Shown: positions 1 through 9,774 of the stretch, in pieces
Layout: each line of letters opens with the position of its first letter
How positions within the stretch are numbered: position 1 is the stretch's first letter
NCBI GenBank assembly: GCA_018335195.1
Contig: JAGXKN010000008.1
Location: 18,662 to 82,661 of the forward strand
Reading direction: 5' to 3'
DNA length: 64,000 bases
Origin: Desulfobacterales bacterium
GTDB taxonomy: Bacteria > Desulfobacterota > Desulfobacteria > Desulfobacterales > Desulfosalsimonadaceae
Position numbers and translations under genes: made by a program
Notes under the pieces: generated by a model
Told to the model about the DNA's origin: nothing
Seen by the model: only the letters and a program-made list of their open reading frames with translations
The model's database searches: none

Positions 1-936
1 CGCACCTTTCTGGCTTCCGGCCCACATGGCGATCAGCTCGGTCATTTTCCGGGACTGGCAGTAGACAATGGTCCGCAGGTCCCGGTGCAGGGCCGCCTTG
101 AGCAAAAGAATGGCCGTGCGCGCCGGGCTGTCCACCGGGTTGATAAACAGCAGGTGGCGCTTTCCTTCCGGCGCCCCGGTTTCTTGAATCGGTTTTACAT
201 CCAGGCCTGTCAGGGCGGAACTCAGGGATGCGGGGTTGTCGATGGTGGCCGAACTGAAGATGAATACCGGATCCGCGCCGTATTGCGCGCATATGCGCCG
301 AAACCGGCGCAGCACCTGGGCCATGTGAGATCCCAGGATGCCCCGGTAGGTGTGAACCTCGTCAATAATGACAAATTCGAGCTCCGCCAGGAACGCCGTC
401 CACTTCTCGTGGTACGGCAGAATGGCAAGATGCAGCATTTCCGGATTGGTCAAAACCACGTTGGGCATGGTTTCCCGGATTTTTTTGCGCCGCCAGGCCG
501 TAGTGTCTCCGTCATAAATGGATGCGGTGGGAGCAACGCCCCGGCAGCCTTCAGCCATCTGGTGAAAGGCACGCAGCTGATCCTGGGCCAGGGCTTTTAA
601 CGGAAACATGTACAGGGCCTTTGTTTCCGGGCGGGCCATGATCCGCTCGAGCACGGGCAGGTTATAAATCAGGGTCTTGCCACTGGAAGTCGGGGTTGCC
701 ACCACCACGTGCTGTTTTTCCCGGATTTTTGTTATGGCCTCGTGCTGGTGGGTATACAGGGCATGGATGCCCATTTCTTCAAGCAGGCCGTTAATTTGTG
801 AATCCGGCCCGCTTTCTGCATATTGCGGGGGGCTTTCCGGCAAAACCGCGTGATGGACCACCTGGGTGCCCAGTCGCACGGATTGCTTCAGCGACCGGAT
901 GTATTCGTGGATGAGAAGGTCAGGGGATTGTGCCAT
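1..936 (-). CDS. DEAD/DEAH-box helicase, N-terminal part (runs off window start)
   Basis: Translating the minus strand from the ATG at 936 gives an open frame of 312 residues that continues past position 1. It shows the helicase core: motif I ATPTSSGKT near residue 78, a DEVH box (motif II) and FSSAT (motif III). The spacing and the phrases YMFPLKALAQDQ and YRGILGSHMAQVLRR match the YprA/MrfA (Hrq1-like) family of large superfamily 2 helicases implicated in DNA repair. The C-terminal part, where a DUF1998 zinc domain would be expected in that family, lies outside the window, so the exact subfamily is inferred. The start codon overlaps the stop of the upstream holA by one base (TAATG), indicating translational coupling at the 3' end of the ileS-lspA-lgt-holA run. 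Confidence 0.88.
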   Translation of the reverse strand, partial: MAQSPDLLIHEYIRSLKQSVRLGTQVVHHAVLPESPPQYAESGPDSQINGLLEEMGIHALYTHQHEAITKIREKQHVVVATPTSSGKTLIYNLPVLERIMARPETKALYMFPLKALAQDQLRAFHQMAEGCRGVAPTASIYDGDTTAWRRKKIRETMPNVVLTNPEMLHLAILPYHEKWTAFLAELEFVIIDEVHTYRGILGSHMAQVLRRFRRICAQYGADPVFIFSSATIDNPASLSSALTGLDVKPIQETGAPEGKRHLLFINPVDSPARTAILLLKAALHRDLRTIVYCQSRKMTELIAMWAGSQKGA

Positions 937-2432
937 TATGTTGTTTGTTTTTTTCGAATATGATTTCCCCCCGCCTTTCCGGGGTTTCTGCAGATATTGA
1001 AAATCGCGGACTCAAGCACGGCCGCCGGGGCCCGGCCGGTGGTTTTTAGCTTGATGTCGGCCTGGTGCAGCGTTTTTAATGCCTCATTGAGTTCTGCCTG
1101 CGCAAACCGGTCGGACTGGAGAAACGTCTGGTACACCGGGTACGGGTTTTTGGGGTTCTTTGCGATTACCAGGTCGCTTGCCGCACCGCTTTTTTTGCCG
1201 GTTGCCCCGGGCTGGAGGTGGCTTCTGATTTCCCGGGCATCATCGCTTAAGGCCTTGTCATATTCGACCACCGCCGGCATCACCTGCTGCCTGAAACGGT
1301 CATATCCCATTGCCGGCACCCACTGCCCGCCCCGGGACTCGGAAACAAAACTTTTGACGGCAACAAGGCGCCGGACCTGGTTGATCATTGCCGAGAGCAG
1401 CTGCATGTAGTGAAACCCGGATGCCAGCAGGGAATGCAGGTAATATATGGCCATGTCCGCATCCCGGCCGGCAAGCGCGCCTGTGAACGAAAAGACCGGG
1501 TCCTCCCGGCTCTGCTCGAGCACCGCGGCAACATCCTCCGCGGTAATGCGGGCGCGGTCTGCGGCAAAAAGGACCAGCTTTTCCAGGCTGGCGGCAAAAC
1601 CGCCCGGGTCAAAGCCGATGCGCTGGTAGATCTGTTCAAAGGCGCCGGATTCGAGGGTTTTCTGGTGGGGGGCCAGGCTCTCCTTTGCGATCTGCCCCAG
1701 GATCCGCTGCTGTTCGTCGCGTTCGGCCTTTTTCGGGCCGGTGGCCACCGCGCAGTTGATCACGGTGCCGGCTTCCTTAATGGCCTTGTAAAGGCCCTTG
1801 CGCCGGTCCACACCGTCTGCGGCAATGACCAGGTAATGGTTTTTCGGCAGCCCCCGCTTGATGGCAGACAGCAGTATCCCGGCATCATCGGTTTTGCCGC
1901 CGTCGCCCGAATCGGGCAGTTCCCTGCATTTTTCCGCGATTTCAGAGATCCAGGCCACATCCGGATGGGACTCCGTATCAATTTTCAGCCTGGCGGCAAT
2001 TTCTTCGGCAGCCGCGCCGGCGATATCCTCAGCCCGGCACCCGCGATGGGCCAGCAGGTCTTCCAGCAGGCGGGCGGCCTTGTAGCCGTCCCCGCTTTCG
2101 CGGGCGGCGCGCACCTTTTCCAGGTGCCTTGCCGGATCAAACGCCGAGACAAACAAATTCGGCGCCTTTAACAGGACCACCTTGTTGCCGGCAAAAAACG
2201 AAAACGTTCCCGCCCGCTCGGCAGCCTCGCTGGCTGCCGCGCCCTCGGCGGTATCCACGACTTCCAGGCAAATGGAACGGGATTCGGGGTCCGGCAGAAT
2301 CGCCTCGATCAGGGCGCTGGTGATCCGCTGGCGCAGATACGGCTCCCCGAACACGAGATAAACCGGTGAAAATCCGGTTTTGCCCGTGTTCTGGATATGC
2401 GCTGCGGCTTCCTTGTATGCAATCTCTGCCAT
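936..2432 (-). CDS. holA: DNA polymerase III subunit delta
   Basis: The clamp-loader delta subunit opens the beta sliding clamp during DNA replication. The N-terminus (YLVFGEPYLRQRITSAL) and the phrase HYLVIAADGVDRRKGLYK are typical of the delta AAA+-like fold, and the C-terminal collar helices follow. At 498 residues it is about 150 longer than the usual 340. Most of the excess is a charged helical insertion at roughly residues 95-190, between the first and second parts of the AAA+ domain. It lies 4 bp downstream of lgt, in a minus-strand run with ileS and lspA. The assignment is from domain resemblance; the insertion looks lineage-specific rather than a fusion to a known domain. Confidence 0.88.
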   Translation of the reverse strand: MAEIAYKEAAAHIQNTGKTGFSPVYLVFGEPYLRQRITSALIEAILPDPESRSICLEVVDTAEGAAASEAAERAGTFSFFAGNKVVLLKAPNLFVSAFDPARHLEKVRAARESGDGYKAARLLEDLLAHRGCRAEDIAGAAAEEIAARLKIDTESHPDVAWISEIAEKCRELPDSGDGGKTDDAGILLSAIKRGLPKNHYLVIAADGVDRRKGLYKAIKEAGTVINCAVATGPKKAERDEQQRILGQIAKESLAPHQKTLESGAFEQIYQRIGFDPGGFAASLEKLVLFAADRARITAEDVAAVLEQSREDPVFSFTGALAGRDADMAIYYLHSLLASGFHYMQLLSAMINQVRRLVAVKSFVSESRGGQWVPAMGYDRFRQQVMPAVVEYDKALSDDAREIRSHLQPGATGKKSGAASDLVIAKNPKNPYPVYQTFLQSDRFAQAELNEALKTLHQADIKLKTTGRAPAAVLESAIFNICRNPGKAGGNHIRKKQTT

Positions 2433-2436
2433 GGGT

Positions 2437-3204
2437 TCAGGCTTTGTGCATGGTTCGACGGATCATCACCAGCGCCACGATCGAAAAAAACGCCACGCTC
2501 AGGCCGAGCACCTGGGAAACGGAAAAGATATTAAATATATGCGCGCCCCGGTCGTCTCCCCGGAATATTTCGATAATCGAGCGCAGGACGCCGTAGAGGA
2601 CCAGATAGAACAACAAAAGCTGCCCGGCAAAACGTTGGCGTTTGCGAAACGCGAATAATACAAGAAAGATAAACAGGTTTGCCGCAGCCGAATACAACTG
2701 GGTGGGATGCAGCGGCGTATGCAGCGGCGCCAGTGATTCCGGATGCGCAAAGCTCACTGCCCACGGAAGCTCGCAGGTTTCTCCGTAGCAGCATCCCGCG
2801 GAAAAACACCCCAGGCGCCCGAGAAAATGCCCCAGCGGCAGGGCCAGGGCGGCGATATCCGCGGTTTTGCCCAGGGGCAGCCGGTAGGCCCGCATCAATG
2901 CCAGGGCCGTGGCAAAGGCCGCGATAAACCCGCCGTAAAACACCAGCCCCCCGCTCCAGATTTTAAATATGTCCAGGGGAGCGGCCAAGAAATAATCCAG
3001 ATTGAGGACGACAAAAAACAGGCGTGAGCCCAGGATTGCGGCAATGACCAGGTAAAAGCACAGATCCACGATGCGGTCCGGGTCAACGCCCACGCGCCCG
3101 GCCTCGTAACGGGCAAAGAGGATCGCCGCCAAAACCCCCACGGCCACGAAAAAACCGTAGGTATGCACGGTAAAGTCACCAAACTGGAATATCACGGGAA
3201 ACAT
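2437..3204 (-). CDS. lgt: Prolipoprotein diacylglyceryl transferase
   Basis: This inner-membrane enzyme transfers diacylglycerol from phosphatidylglycerol to the lipobox cysteine of prolipoproteins. The 255-residue protein has seven or so hydrophobic segments and the Lgt signature region: HFLGRLGCFSAGCCYG near the middle and HPTQLYSAAANL after it, which carry the conserved Arg, Gly and His residues. The length is normal for the family. It lies 40 bp downstream of lspA, the next enzyme in lipoprotein maturation, so the two are probably co-transcribed. A probable substrate, a lipoprotein with a clear lipobox, is encoded at 44627-45553. Confidence 0.95.
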   Translation of the reverse strand: MFPVIFQFGDFTVHTYGFFVAVGVLAAILFARYEAGRVGVDPDRIVDLCFYLVIAAILGSRLFFVVLNLDYFLAAPLDIFKIWSGGLVFYGGFIAAFATALALMRAYRLPLGKTADIAALALPLGHFLGRLGCFSAGCCYGETCELPWAVSFAHPESLAPLHTPLHPTQLYSAAANLFIFLVLFAFRKRQRFAGQLLLFYLVLYGVLRSIIEIFRGDDRGAHIFNIFSVSQVLGLSVAFFSIVALVMIRRTMHKA

Positions 3205-3244
3205 AACTTGCGAATGCTCCGAATCGGGCCTACAGCATCCTGTC

Positions 3245-3733
3245 CTATGCAGGCATTTTTCTGAAAATCACGTAGAAGGCGAAGATGACAATGCCCAGGG
3301 TGATGGCGCTGTCAGCGACGTTGAATGCGGGCCAGTGGTAATCCTTGACATATAGATCAATAAAGTCGACCACGTTGCCAAAACGCAGCCTGTCGATCAG
3401 GTTGCCCACAGCCCCGCCGAATACAAGGGCCAGCCCGGCTGCAAGCAGGCGCTCACCCGCCGGGGTCTGTTTGTATAAATAAATGATCAGTCCGAGCGCC
3501 ACAAGCGTAATTATAAAAAAAATCATGCCCAGGCCGAAACCGCTTTGGGCGGCAAAGAGGCCGAATGCCCCGCCCGGATTCCGAAAGTGCACCACGTTTA
3601 AGAAGTCCGGAATCACGGTAATTGTTTCGTGCAGCGGCACCAGGTTGAGTATCACCGACTTGCTCACCTGGTCTGCCGCGATCACGGCCGCGGATACCGC
3701 AATAAACAGAATGTGCCTTTTGACCCGCTCCAT
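3245..3733 (-). CDS. lspA: Lipoprotein signal peptidase II
   Basis: LspA is the membrane aspartyl protease that cleaves the signal peptide of diacylglyceryl-modified prolipoproteins. I chose the ATG at 3733, giving 162 residues starting MERVKRHILF; the open frame extends further upstream, but that part overlaps the end of ileS. Four hydrophobic helices are visible. The catalytic aspartates fall in the motifs GNLIDRLRFGNVVDFID and FNVADSAITLG, both intact. The gene starts 13 bp after ileS and is followed by lgt, a common arrangement in proteobacteria. Confidence 0.95.
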   Translation of the reverse strand: MERVKRHILFIAVSAAVIAADQVSKSVILNLVPLHETITVIPDFLNVVHFRNPGGAFGLFAAQSGFGLGMIFFIITLVALGLIIYLYKQTPAGERLLAAGLALVFGGAVGNLIDRLRFGNVVDFIDLYVKDYHWPAFNVADSAITLGIVIFAFYVIFRKMPA

Positions 3734-3746
3734 GATGCCCAACCGA

Positions 3747-6548
3747 TTATACCCCGGATTCGGCAAGCGCATTGCTGCATCGGCTGCAGATGCCGGGATG
3801 GTCATCATCGATTCCCACGGTCTCGTCATGAACCCAGCAGCGCTCGCATTTTTCCGCAGCAGAGGGCGCCACCCGGATCCGTAAGCCTTCCATGGATGCC
3901 TGGGAAAATGCATCGTCTGCCTGGCCCAGGGGCAGCAGTTTCACCCCGGAGACGATAAAAAACGTCCGCAAATCCGCCTTGTAGGTTTCAAGCAGCTCAA
4001 GAAGATCCGGTGCTGCAGCCAGGGTCAGTGCGGCATCCAGGGAGTGTCCGATGATTTTCTGCGCCCGGGCGGTTTCCATTACCCGGGTGACTTCCGTGCG
4101 GACCTTGAGCAGGGTTTCCCACCGCCCGGCCAGATCCGCGTCCAGGTGTTCTTCCGCGGTTTCGGGGAACCGGCTCAGGTGCACGCTTTGCTCCCGGCTG
4201 TCCTGTTGCGGCAGAAACGACCAGATCTCTTCTGCGGTAAACGGCAGAATCGGCGCCATGATCCGTGTAATCGCGGTAAGCGTTTCAAACATGACGGTTT
4301 GCGCGCTTCTGCGCGCCAGGGATTCGGCCGGTGAAGTGTAGAGCCGGTCTTTTAAAATATCAAGATACAGGCCGGAAAGATCAATGGTGCAGTAGTTGTA
4401 CAGGGAATGATACACCACGTGAAACTCGTATGCATCATATGCCCGGGCACACCGCCGGATCAGCTCCTGGAGCCGGTGGCGCATGAAGCGGTCCAAATCC
4501 GGCATATCTGCTGTTGCTGCCCGGTCTTCGACCGGATCGAAATCATACAGATTGCCCAGCATGAACCGGCAGGTATTGCGAATGCGACGGTAGGCATCGC
4601 TTAACTGCTGAAGAATGTTTTCCGATATCCGCACGTCATCCTTGTAGTCCGAGGCCGCCACCCACAGCCGCAGGATTTCTGCACCGTACTTGTTGATCAC
4701 CTTTTTGGGGGCGATCACGTTGCCCTGGGACTTGGACATTTTCTTGCCTTCGCCGTCGACCACAAACCCGTGGGTGAGCACCGAGCGGTAAGGCGCCTGT
4801 CCCTTGATGCCCACCGCGGTCAGCAGCGAACTGTGAAACCAGCCCCGGTGCTGGTCCGAGCCTTCCAGGTACAAATCCGCCGGCCAGGTCAGGTTTTCGC
4901 GGGCAGCCAGCACTGCGGCGTGGCTGACACCGGAATCAAACCATACATCCAGGATGTCGGTTTCCTTTTCAAACCGGCTGCCCCCGCATGCCGGGCACGC
5001 GGTCCCCTCGGGCAGGAAAAAGTCGGTTTCCTTTTCAAACCACGCATCTGCCCCGTTTTCCAGGAATGCGGAATACACCCGGTCCACCACTTCCCGGCTG
5101 ATGAGCAGCTCGCTGCATTCGGCACAGTAAAACATGGGTATGGGAACGCCCCAGGCGCGCTGGCGGGACACGCACCAGTCCGGCCGGTGCTGTATCATGC
5201 TGTAGATCCGCTCGCGTCCCCATGCCGGGATCCAGGTCACCGTGTCAATGGCTTCAAGCGCCTTTCCGCGCAACCCCGTGCGGTCCATGGAAATAAACCA
5301 CTGGGGCGTGGCCCGGAAAATCACGGGTTTCTTGCAGCGCCAGCAGTGGGGGTAGGAATGGGTCATCTGCGCGGAGGCCAGCAGCATCCCGTCTGCGGCC
5401 AGCTTATCAATGATCTGCCGGTCTGCGGCAAGCACGAACTCACCGGCAAGGCCGGGGACGTCATCTGTAAAACAGCCGCTTTCATTTACAGGGGAATAAA
5501 CGTCAAGTCCGTATGCCAGGCCGATCTCATAGTCCTCCCGGCCGTGTCCGGGCGCGGTGTGCACGCATCCCGTGCCTGCCTCCAGCGTGACATGCTCTGC
5601 CAGCACAACAAGGGCGTTCCGGTCGACAAAGGGATGCCGGCAGTGCATGTTCTCCAGGGCCGCGGGATCGATTTCGGCAATAACATTGTAATCCGGGATT
5701 CCGAATGCCTGCATGCAGGTTTCCATAAGATCCCGGGCCAGAATCAGCACGCCGTGCTGATCTGTGTCCACGGCAACGTATTTGAATTCTGGGTGCAGGG
5801 CCACGGCCATGTTGGCCGGCAGGGTCCAGGGCGTGGTGGTCCAGATCACAATGGAGACGGTTTTACCGGAAAGCGCCGGGTCCACCCGGCCCGGATCTGC
5901 TGACAGGGGAAAGCGGACGAAAATCGAGGGCGAGGCCGCGTCGCCGTATTCGATCTCGGCTTCGGCCAGGGCGGTTTTGCAGCTGCAGCACCAGTAAATC
6001 GGTTTTTTGCTGCGAAACAGGCTGCCGTTTAATGCAAATTCACAGCACTGGCGCGCAATTTCCGCCTCGTAGGCATAGTTCATGGTCAGATAGGGATTAT
6101 CCCATTCGCCCATTACGCCGAGCCGCTTGAACTCGTCGCGCTGAACGTCAATGTATTTTTCCGCGTACTTTCTGCACTCCTGCCGGATTTCCACGCCGGA
6201 CATGGATTTTTTCTTCGGCCCCAGCTCCTTGTCCACGTTGTGCTCAATGGGCAGGCCGTGGCAGTCCCAGCCGGGTACGTATTCCGCGTTAAATCCGGCC
6301 ATCTGCCGGCAGCGCACCACGATGTCCTTTAAAATCTTGTTTAAGGCTGTGCCGATATGAATGTTGCCGTTGGCATAAGGCGGCCCGTCATGGAGAATAA
6401 AGGGCGTGCGTCCGTGGGAATCCTTCCGGATTTGCGCATAGAGGTTTTCCGCCTCCCACTTTTTGAGTTGTTCCGGCTCCCGGTTGGCCAGGCTCGCCTT
6501 CATGGGAAAACCGGTCTGCGGCAGGTTCAGCGTCTTTTTATACTCCAT
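3747..6548 (-). CDS. ileS: Isoleucyl-tRNA synthetase
   Basis: This class Ia aminoacyl-tRNA synthetase charges tRNA-Ile in the cytoplasm. The 933-residue protein has the HIGH-type motif [10 protein letters not shown] at residues 61-70, the KMSKSQGN loop near residue 600, a central editing (CP1) domain, an anticodon-binding helical domain, and a C-terminal zinc-finger (CERCW and CSRC, about residues 895-925). This is the bacterial type with a C-terminal zinc site. It is the first gene of a run with lspA, lgt and holA. A sigma-70-like promoter sits about 70 bp upstream, and no T-box leader is visible in the short leader. Confidence 0.97.
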   Translation of the reverse strand: MEYKKTLNLPQTGFPMKASLANREPEQLKKWEAENLYAQIRKDSHGRTPFILHDGPPYANGNIHIGTALNKILKDIVVRCRQMAGFNAEYVPGWDCHGLPIEHNVDKELGPKKKSMSGVEIRQECRKYAEKYIDVQRDEFKRLGVMGEWDNPYLTMNYAYEAEIARQCCEFALNGSLFRSKKPIYWCCSCKTALAEAEIEYGDAASPSIFVRFPLSADPGRVDPALSGKTVSIVIWTTTPWTLPANMAVALHPEFKYVAVDTDQHGVLILARDLMETCMQAFGIPDYNVIAEIDPAALENMHCRHPFVDRNALVVLAEHVTLEAGTGCVHTAPGHGREDYEIGLAYGLDVYSPVNESGCFTDDVPGLAGEFVLAADRQIIDKLAADGMLLASAQMTHSYPHCWRCKKPVIFRATPQWFISMDRTGLRGKALEAIDTVTWIPAWGRERIYSMIQHRPDWCVSRQRAWGVPIPMFYCAECSELLISREVVDRVYSAFLENGADAWFEKETDFFLPEGTACPACGGSRFEKETDILDVWFDSGVSHAAVLAARENLTWPADLYLEGSDQHRGWFHSSLLTAVGIKGQAPYRSVLTHGFVVDGEGKKMSKSQGNVIAPKKVINKYGAEILRLWVAASDYKDDVRISENILQQLSDAYRRIRNTCRFMLGNLYDFDPVEDRAATADMPDLDRFMRHRLQELIRRCARAYDAYEFHVVYHSLYNYCTIDLSGLYLDILKDRLYTSPAESLARRSAQTVMFETLTAITRIMAPILPFTAEEIWSFLPQQDSREQSVHLSRFPETAEEHLDADLAGRWETLLKVRTEVTRVMETARAQKIIGHSLDAALTLAAAPDLLELLETYKADLRTFFIVSGVKLLPLGQADDAFSQASMEGLRIRVAPSAAEKCERCWVHDETVGIDDDHPGICSRCSNALAESGV

Positions 6549-6614
6549 CGGATATATCCCTCATGTATCGTGGAATGATTCATCACGTGCGAAAGCGGGT
6601 TTAAAAGTCTTTCA

Positions 6615-6643
6615 ATTTATGCCAGTATCACAAAATATGTCAA
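6615..6643 (-). promoter_or_regulatory. Predicted sigma-70 promoter for ileS operon
   Basis: On the minus strand a perfect -35 box TTGACA (6638-6643) is separated by 17 bp from ATAAAT (6615-6620). The ileS start codon lies 67 bp downstream of the -10 box. Seen in sequence only; not tested. Confidence 0.55.
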
Positions 6644-6677
6644 GGAATTTGACAGGCCCGCGCCCCCGGGGTTTTGC

Positions 6678-6706
6678 TTGACAAGCATGCAGGGGTTTTC
6701 TACTGT
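6678..6706 (+). promoter_or_regulatory. Predicted sigma-70 promoter for dtd
   Basis: TTGACA (6678-6683) is followed after 17 bp by TACTGT (6701-6706) on the plus strand. The dtd start codon is about 140 bp downstream, and the intervening leader carries a hairpin repeat. This promoter is divergent from the ileS promoter. Confidence 0.45.
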
Positions 6707-6740
6707 GACGAGCACCTTTAAAACATTGTGCAACTGATTT

Positions 6741-6802
6741 CTGCAAAAGAATGCAGGCACTGCAAGACGTATATCCGCAGGGGTGAACCTGTGGGTTGCC
6801 CC
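6741..6802 (+). repeat. Dispersed hairpin repeat, copy A
   Basis: This 62-bp stretch in the dtd leader aligns at roughly 70 percent identity with the minus strand of 12710-12774. Both share the stem-flank GCAAAAGAATGCAG, then CGTATA, and end in a GGGG-GAACC / GGTT-CCCC hairpin. It contains a short cysteine-rich frame starting at a GTG at 6728, but the relationship to copy B argues that it is a noncoding repeat. Confidence 0.5.
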
Positions 6803-6844
6803 AATGAAGAAATCAAAATTTCAAAAACAATCCAGGTGTGACAG

Positions 6845-7297
6845 ATGATCGCGGTTGTGCAGCGGGTAAAGCGCGCCTCGGTTACGGTGGAAGGCGAAAC
6901 GGCCGGAAAAATCGGTCCGGGCCTGCTCGTGCTGCTGGGCGTGGCCCGGGAAGACGAGGCGCGCGACATTGCCTATGTGGCCGATAAAACCGTCAATCTT
7001 CGGGTATTTTCGGATGACGCCGGGAAAATGAACCTGTCGCTGGCCGATACAGGCGGGCAGATGCTGGTGGTATCCCAGTTCACCCTGCTGGGTGACTGCA
7101 GCAAGGGCAGAAGGCCTTCTTTTGTAAATGCCGCGCCCCCTGAAAAGGCGGATGACTTTTATCAGCAGTTTGTCGGGCAGGTCCGGGAAAAGGGAATTTC
7201 CGTGGAAACCGGGCAGTTTCAGGCCATGATGGACGTGGGCCTGGTCAACGACGGACCGGTGACCCTGATTGTGGAAAGTCGGCCCAGGTCTCAGTGA
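6845..7297 (+). CDS. dtd: D-aminoacyl-tRNA deacylase
   Basis: DTD hydrolyses D-aminoacyl-tRNAs (and glycyl-tRNA-Ala), protecting translation from mischarging. The 150-residue length is normal. The two active-site signatures are present: [10 protein letters not shown] near residue 80 and the cross-subunit NDGPVT near residue 138. The N-terminus [17 protein letters not shown] is canonical. It is transcribed on its own, away from ileS, with the next gene (dacB) beyond a repeat-filled gap. Confidence 0.96.
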   Translation: MIAVVQRVKRASVTVEGETAGKIGPGLLVLLGVAREDEARDIAYVADKTVNLRVFSDDAGKMNLSLADTGGQMLVVSQFTLLGDCSKGRRPSFVNAAPPEKADDFYQQFVGQVREKGISVETGQFQAMMDVGLVNDGPVTLIVESRPRSQ

Positions 7298-7352
7298 GTC
7301 TCCCCTCGCATAGCGGGTGGCCTCAGGTAGCTTCCTTAAAGGAAGCAGAAAA

Positions 7353-7600
7353 AAATACAGGGAATAAATTCGAAAATCGAAGCACGAATATCGAAACAAA
7401 TTCTAATGACCAAAATTCAAGATCCTAAACACATGCAGAAAATGGAACAACTGCCGGAAAAACCGGCCATATTAGTACCTGTTCTGCTATTTGGTTATTT
7501 TGATTTCGGATTTGTTTATCCCTTCCGGGATGATAGCGCACGAATTTCGATATTCGAATTTCGCGCTTTAATTTATCTCTCCGCAAAGGTCAAACCTTTA
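7353..7600. repeat. TTCGAA-rich imperfect palindromic element, copy 1
   Basis: The 337-bp gap between dtd and dacB (7298-7634) has no gene. Its left part (about 7365-7430) carries AATTCGAAAATCGAAG and CGAATATCGAAACAAATTC, and its right part (about 7500-7575) carries the approximate reverse complement, GATTTCGGATTTGTTTAT and CGAATTTCGATATTCGAATT. The arms could form a long imperfect hairpin. A second, related element lies at 10890-11040. The likely interpretation is a nonautonomous, MITE-like palindromic repeat. It also contains the short hairpin CTTCCTTAAAGGAAG near 7340. Confidence 0.5.
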
Positions 7601-7634
7601 AGGTTTCGATCCCGATAGCGATTTCGAGTTTGGT

Positions 7635-8852
7635 TTGAAAGAAACAAATTTTTCTTCATATGCATGGATTATTGCGGCGGCTGCTGCAGTTCTCTTCCTG
7701 CTTCCGGCGCCGGGTCCCTGCGGTCAGTGGCAGCGTGTTGCCCGCATGATCGGCCACCAGGATGCAGTGGCGGTGGCCACGCCCAAGGGCGAACCACTTT
7801 ATGCCAAAAACACGGAAAAACCGCTTGTTCCCGCCTCCGCCCTCAAGTTGCTCACCGCCGGTACCGCCCTGTCCCATCTCGGAGCCGATTTCCGGTTTGC
7901 TACGGAATTTTACCTGACCGCCGAGAATAACCTGGTAATTAAGGGATACGGCGATCCCCTGCTGGTCTCCGAGCAGGTTGCCGCGATTGCAGAAACTCTG
8001 GCCGGCCGGATCAATGAAATTCACGACATTGTCCTGGATGACGCCTATTTCAGGACCCCCATCGAGATACCGGGCACGCGCGCGGATTCCACCCAGCCCT
8101 ATGACGCGCCCATCGGTGCCTTGTGCGTGAATTTCAACACGGTCAATTTCAAAAAGGTCAACAACGCATACGTCAGCGCCGAACCCCAGACGCCCCTGCT
8201 GCCCACCGCACGCAGGCGGATTCGTGGATGCGGGGTTGAATCGGGCCGGATTCTGCTTTCCTTCCGGAAAAAGGAGAACCTGATATATGCCGGAGAGCTC
8301 TTTGCCTATTTTCTGGCACAACAGGGGATAAAACCGAAGGGGCAAATCCGCCCGGGGCGGGCGGACCCGCAGGCAGACCGACTGGTCTACCGGCACAAGT
8401 CCGAGTTTTTGCTAACTGAGGTCATTTCCCGGCTCATGGAACATTCCAGCAACTTTATCGCCAACCAGGTTTTGGTCCGCACGGGCGCAGAGGTATATGG
8501 CCCGCCCGGCACCCTGGAAAAAGGCGTGTGCGCGGTTAACACGTACGCCCGGAGCGTGCTGGGCATATCCCCCACGGTCGTTGAAGGCTCGGGCATATCC
8601 CGGCGCAACCGGATGACAGCGCAAATGTTTATCCCCCTGCTGGCCGAGTTTGCTCCGCATTCTTCCCTACTTTCCGAAAAAAACGGGATATTCCGCAAGA
8701 CCGGCACCCTGGACGGCATTCAGAACCGGGCCGGATACATTGAAAAGGACGGAAAGCTCTACCCCTTTGCCGTGCTCATCAATACGCCGGGCAAATCCGC
8801 AGAACCGGTGGTGGAAGAAATTGCATCAATTGTGCGGGGGCTGAAAAAATAG
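7635..8852 (+). CDS. dacB: D-alanyl-D-alanine carboxypeptidase/endopeptidase, PBP4 family
   Basis: This penicillin-binding protein of class C (peptidase family S13) trims or opens peptidoglycan cross-links in the periplasm. A signal sequence is apparent (WIIAAAAAVLFLLPAPG). The three active-site motifs are present: SALK (SXXK) near residue 75, SSN (SXN) near residue 272, and KTG in FRKTGTLDG near residue 355. At 405 residues it is shorter than E. coli PBP4 (about 477), mainly through a smaller insertion domain. The only start that keeps the signal peptide is TTG at 7635, with no strong ribosome-binding site, so the exact start is uncertain. The neighbouring palindromic repeat ends just upstream. 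Confidence 0.88.
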   Translation: MKETNFSSYAWIIAAAAAVLFLLPAPGPCGQWQRVARMIGHQDAVAVATPKGEPLYAKNTEKPLVPASALKLLTAGTALSHLGADFRFATEFYLTAENNLVIKGYGDPLLVSEQVAAIAETLAGRINEIHDIVLDDAYFRTPIEIPGTRADSTQPYDAPIGALCVNFNTVNFKKVNNAYVSAEPQTPLLPTARRRIRGCGVESGRILLSFRKKENLIYAGELFAYFLAQQGIKPKGQIRPGRADPQADRLVYRHKSEFLLTEVISRLMEHSSNFIANQVLVRTGAEVYGPPGTLEKGVCAVNTYARSVLGISPTVVEGSGISRRNRMTAQMFIPLLAEFAPHSSLLSEKNGIFRKTGTLDGIQNRAGYIEKDGKLYPFAVLINTPGKSAEPVVEEIASIVRGLKK

Positions 8853-8891
8853 GCGGCAGGTGCAGGCAGTGATTCATGCCGGTCTGCAACG

Positions 8892-9761
8892 TTACAGCGA
8901 GGGTTCCTCTCCGCTGGTGATAAAGGCGTAGGCGTTGTGGTTGTGGATGGACTCGTAGTTTTCAACACCCACGGCATACCAAGTGATGTTTTTGTCCTCC
9001 TGGAGCCCCAGGGCGATATCCCGGGCAATATCCTCGACAAACTTGGGATTGGTAAAGCCTTTTTCAGTGACGTATTTCTCATCCGAGCGCTTCAAAACGG
9101 AGTATACATCGCAGGAGGCGGCATTTTCCACCAGTTCGACCATGTCCTCGATCCAGATGAACTTTTTAAACCGGGTGCTCAAATAAACCTTGCCCCGCTG
9201 GTTATGGGCGCCGCACTCGCTGATTTCCCGCGAACAGGGGCAAACCGAGGACACCGGAACCACCACCTCTGAAACCAGGTCCACCTTGCACCTGGAATTC
9301 ACCGAGCCGATAAACCGGCAGGTGTAGTCCATCAGCCCCGGAGATTCGCTGACAGGCGCCTGCTTTTCGATAAAAAACGGGAAAGTAACCTCGATATGCG
9401 CGGATTCGGCGTTTAAATGGGATTTCATCTGGGTGAGAATATCCGAGAAGGTCTTTAAGGACAGCTTGGGGCGAAACAGATGCAGCAATTCGACAAAGCG
9501 GCTCATGTGTGTGCCCTTGCATTCGTGCGGCAGGTCCACGTACATGTTGATCGAGGCAACTGTGTATTGATGGCCCTTGTTGCGATCCAGCACCGTAACC
9601 GGATACCGCAGCCCCTTGATGCCGACCTTGTTGATGGGAATATTGCGGTAGTCGCGCTCGCTCTGCACGTCCTTCATGGTTCGCTGTATTTTCAGGCGCC
9701 GCAGTTCCGCCTCGGTATCATCACCAATCATTTTCGTCAAACCGTATGGTCCCTGTTTCAT
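8892..9761 (-). CDS. folE2: GTP cyclohydrolase I, FolE2 type
   Basis: FolE2 converts GTP to 7,8-dihydroneopterin triphosphate, the entry to folate and, in many bacteria, queuosine synthesis. It is the metal-flexible family unrelated in sequence to FolE. Signatures include the conserved cysteine motif SVCPCSREISECGAHNQRG near residue 190 and KGTHMSRFVELL near residue 90. The C-terminus ESIHNHNAYAFI is also typical. At 289 residues it is a little longer than usual at the N-terminus, so a downstream start such as the ATG at 9731 is possible. It lies 13 bp downstream of the TtcA-like gene. Confidence 0.93.
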   Translation of the reverse strand: MKQGPYGLTKMIGDDTEAELRRLKIQRTMKDVQSERDYRNIPINKVGIKGLRYPVTVLDRNKGHQYTVASINMYVDLPHECKGTHMSRFVELLHLFRPKLSLKTFSDILTQMKSHLNAESAHIEVTFPFFIEKQAPVSESPGLMDYTCRFIGSVNSRCKVDLVSEVVVPVSSVCPCSREISECGAHNQRGKVYLSTRFKKFIWIEDMVELVENAASCDVYSVLKRSDEKYVTEKGFTNPKFVEDIARDIALGLQEDKNITWYAVGVENYESIHNHNAYAFITSGEEPSL

Positions 9762-9774
9762 CGAAATTGGCCGG

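Noticed and set aside
4770..5903. Long plus-strand open frame (377 codons) opposite ileS
   Set aside because: It is antisense to a clearly conserved synthetase and shows no recognisable motifs; high GC makes long shadow frames common here. The same holds for the frames opposite the FAD-linked oxidase (50255-51361) and the second acyl-CoA ligase (59384-60403).
6549..6637. T-box or other leader riboswitch before ileS
   Set aside because: The leader after the predicted promoter is too short and has no T-box specifier or terminator-like structure.
6728..6841. A 37-codon frame with two CXXC-like cysteine motifs (GTG start) just before dtd
   Set aside because: It lies inside a hairpin repeat that recurs at 12710-12774, where the corresponding frame is broken; no ribosome-binding site is seen.
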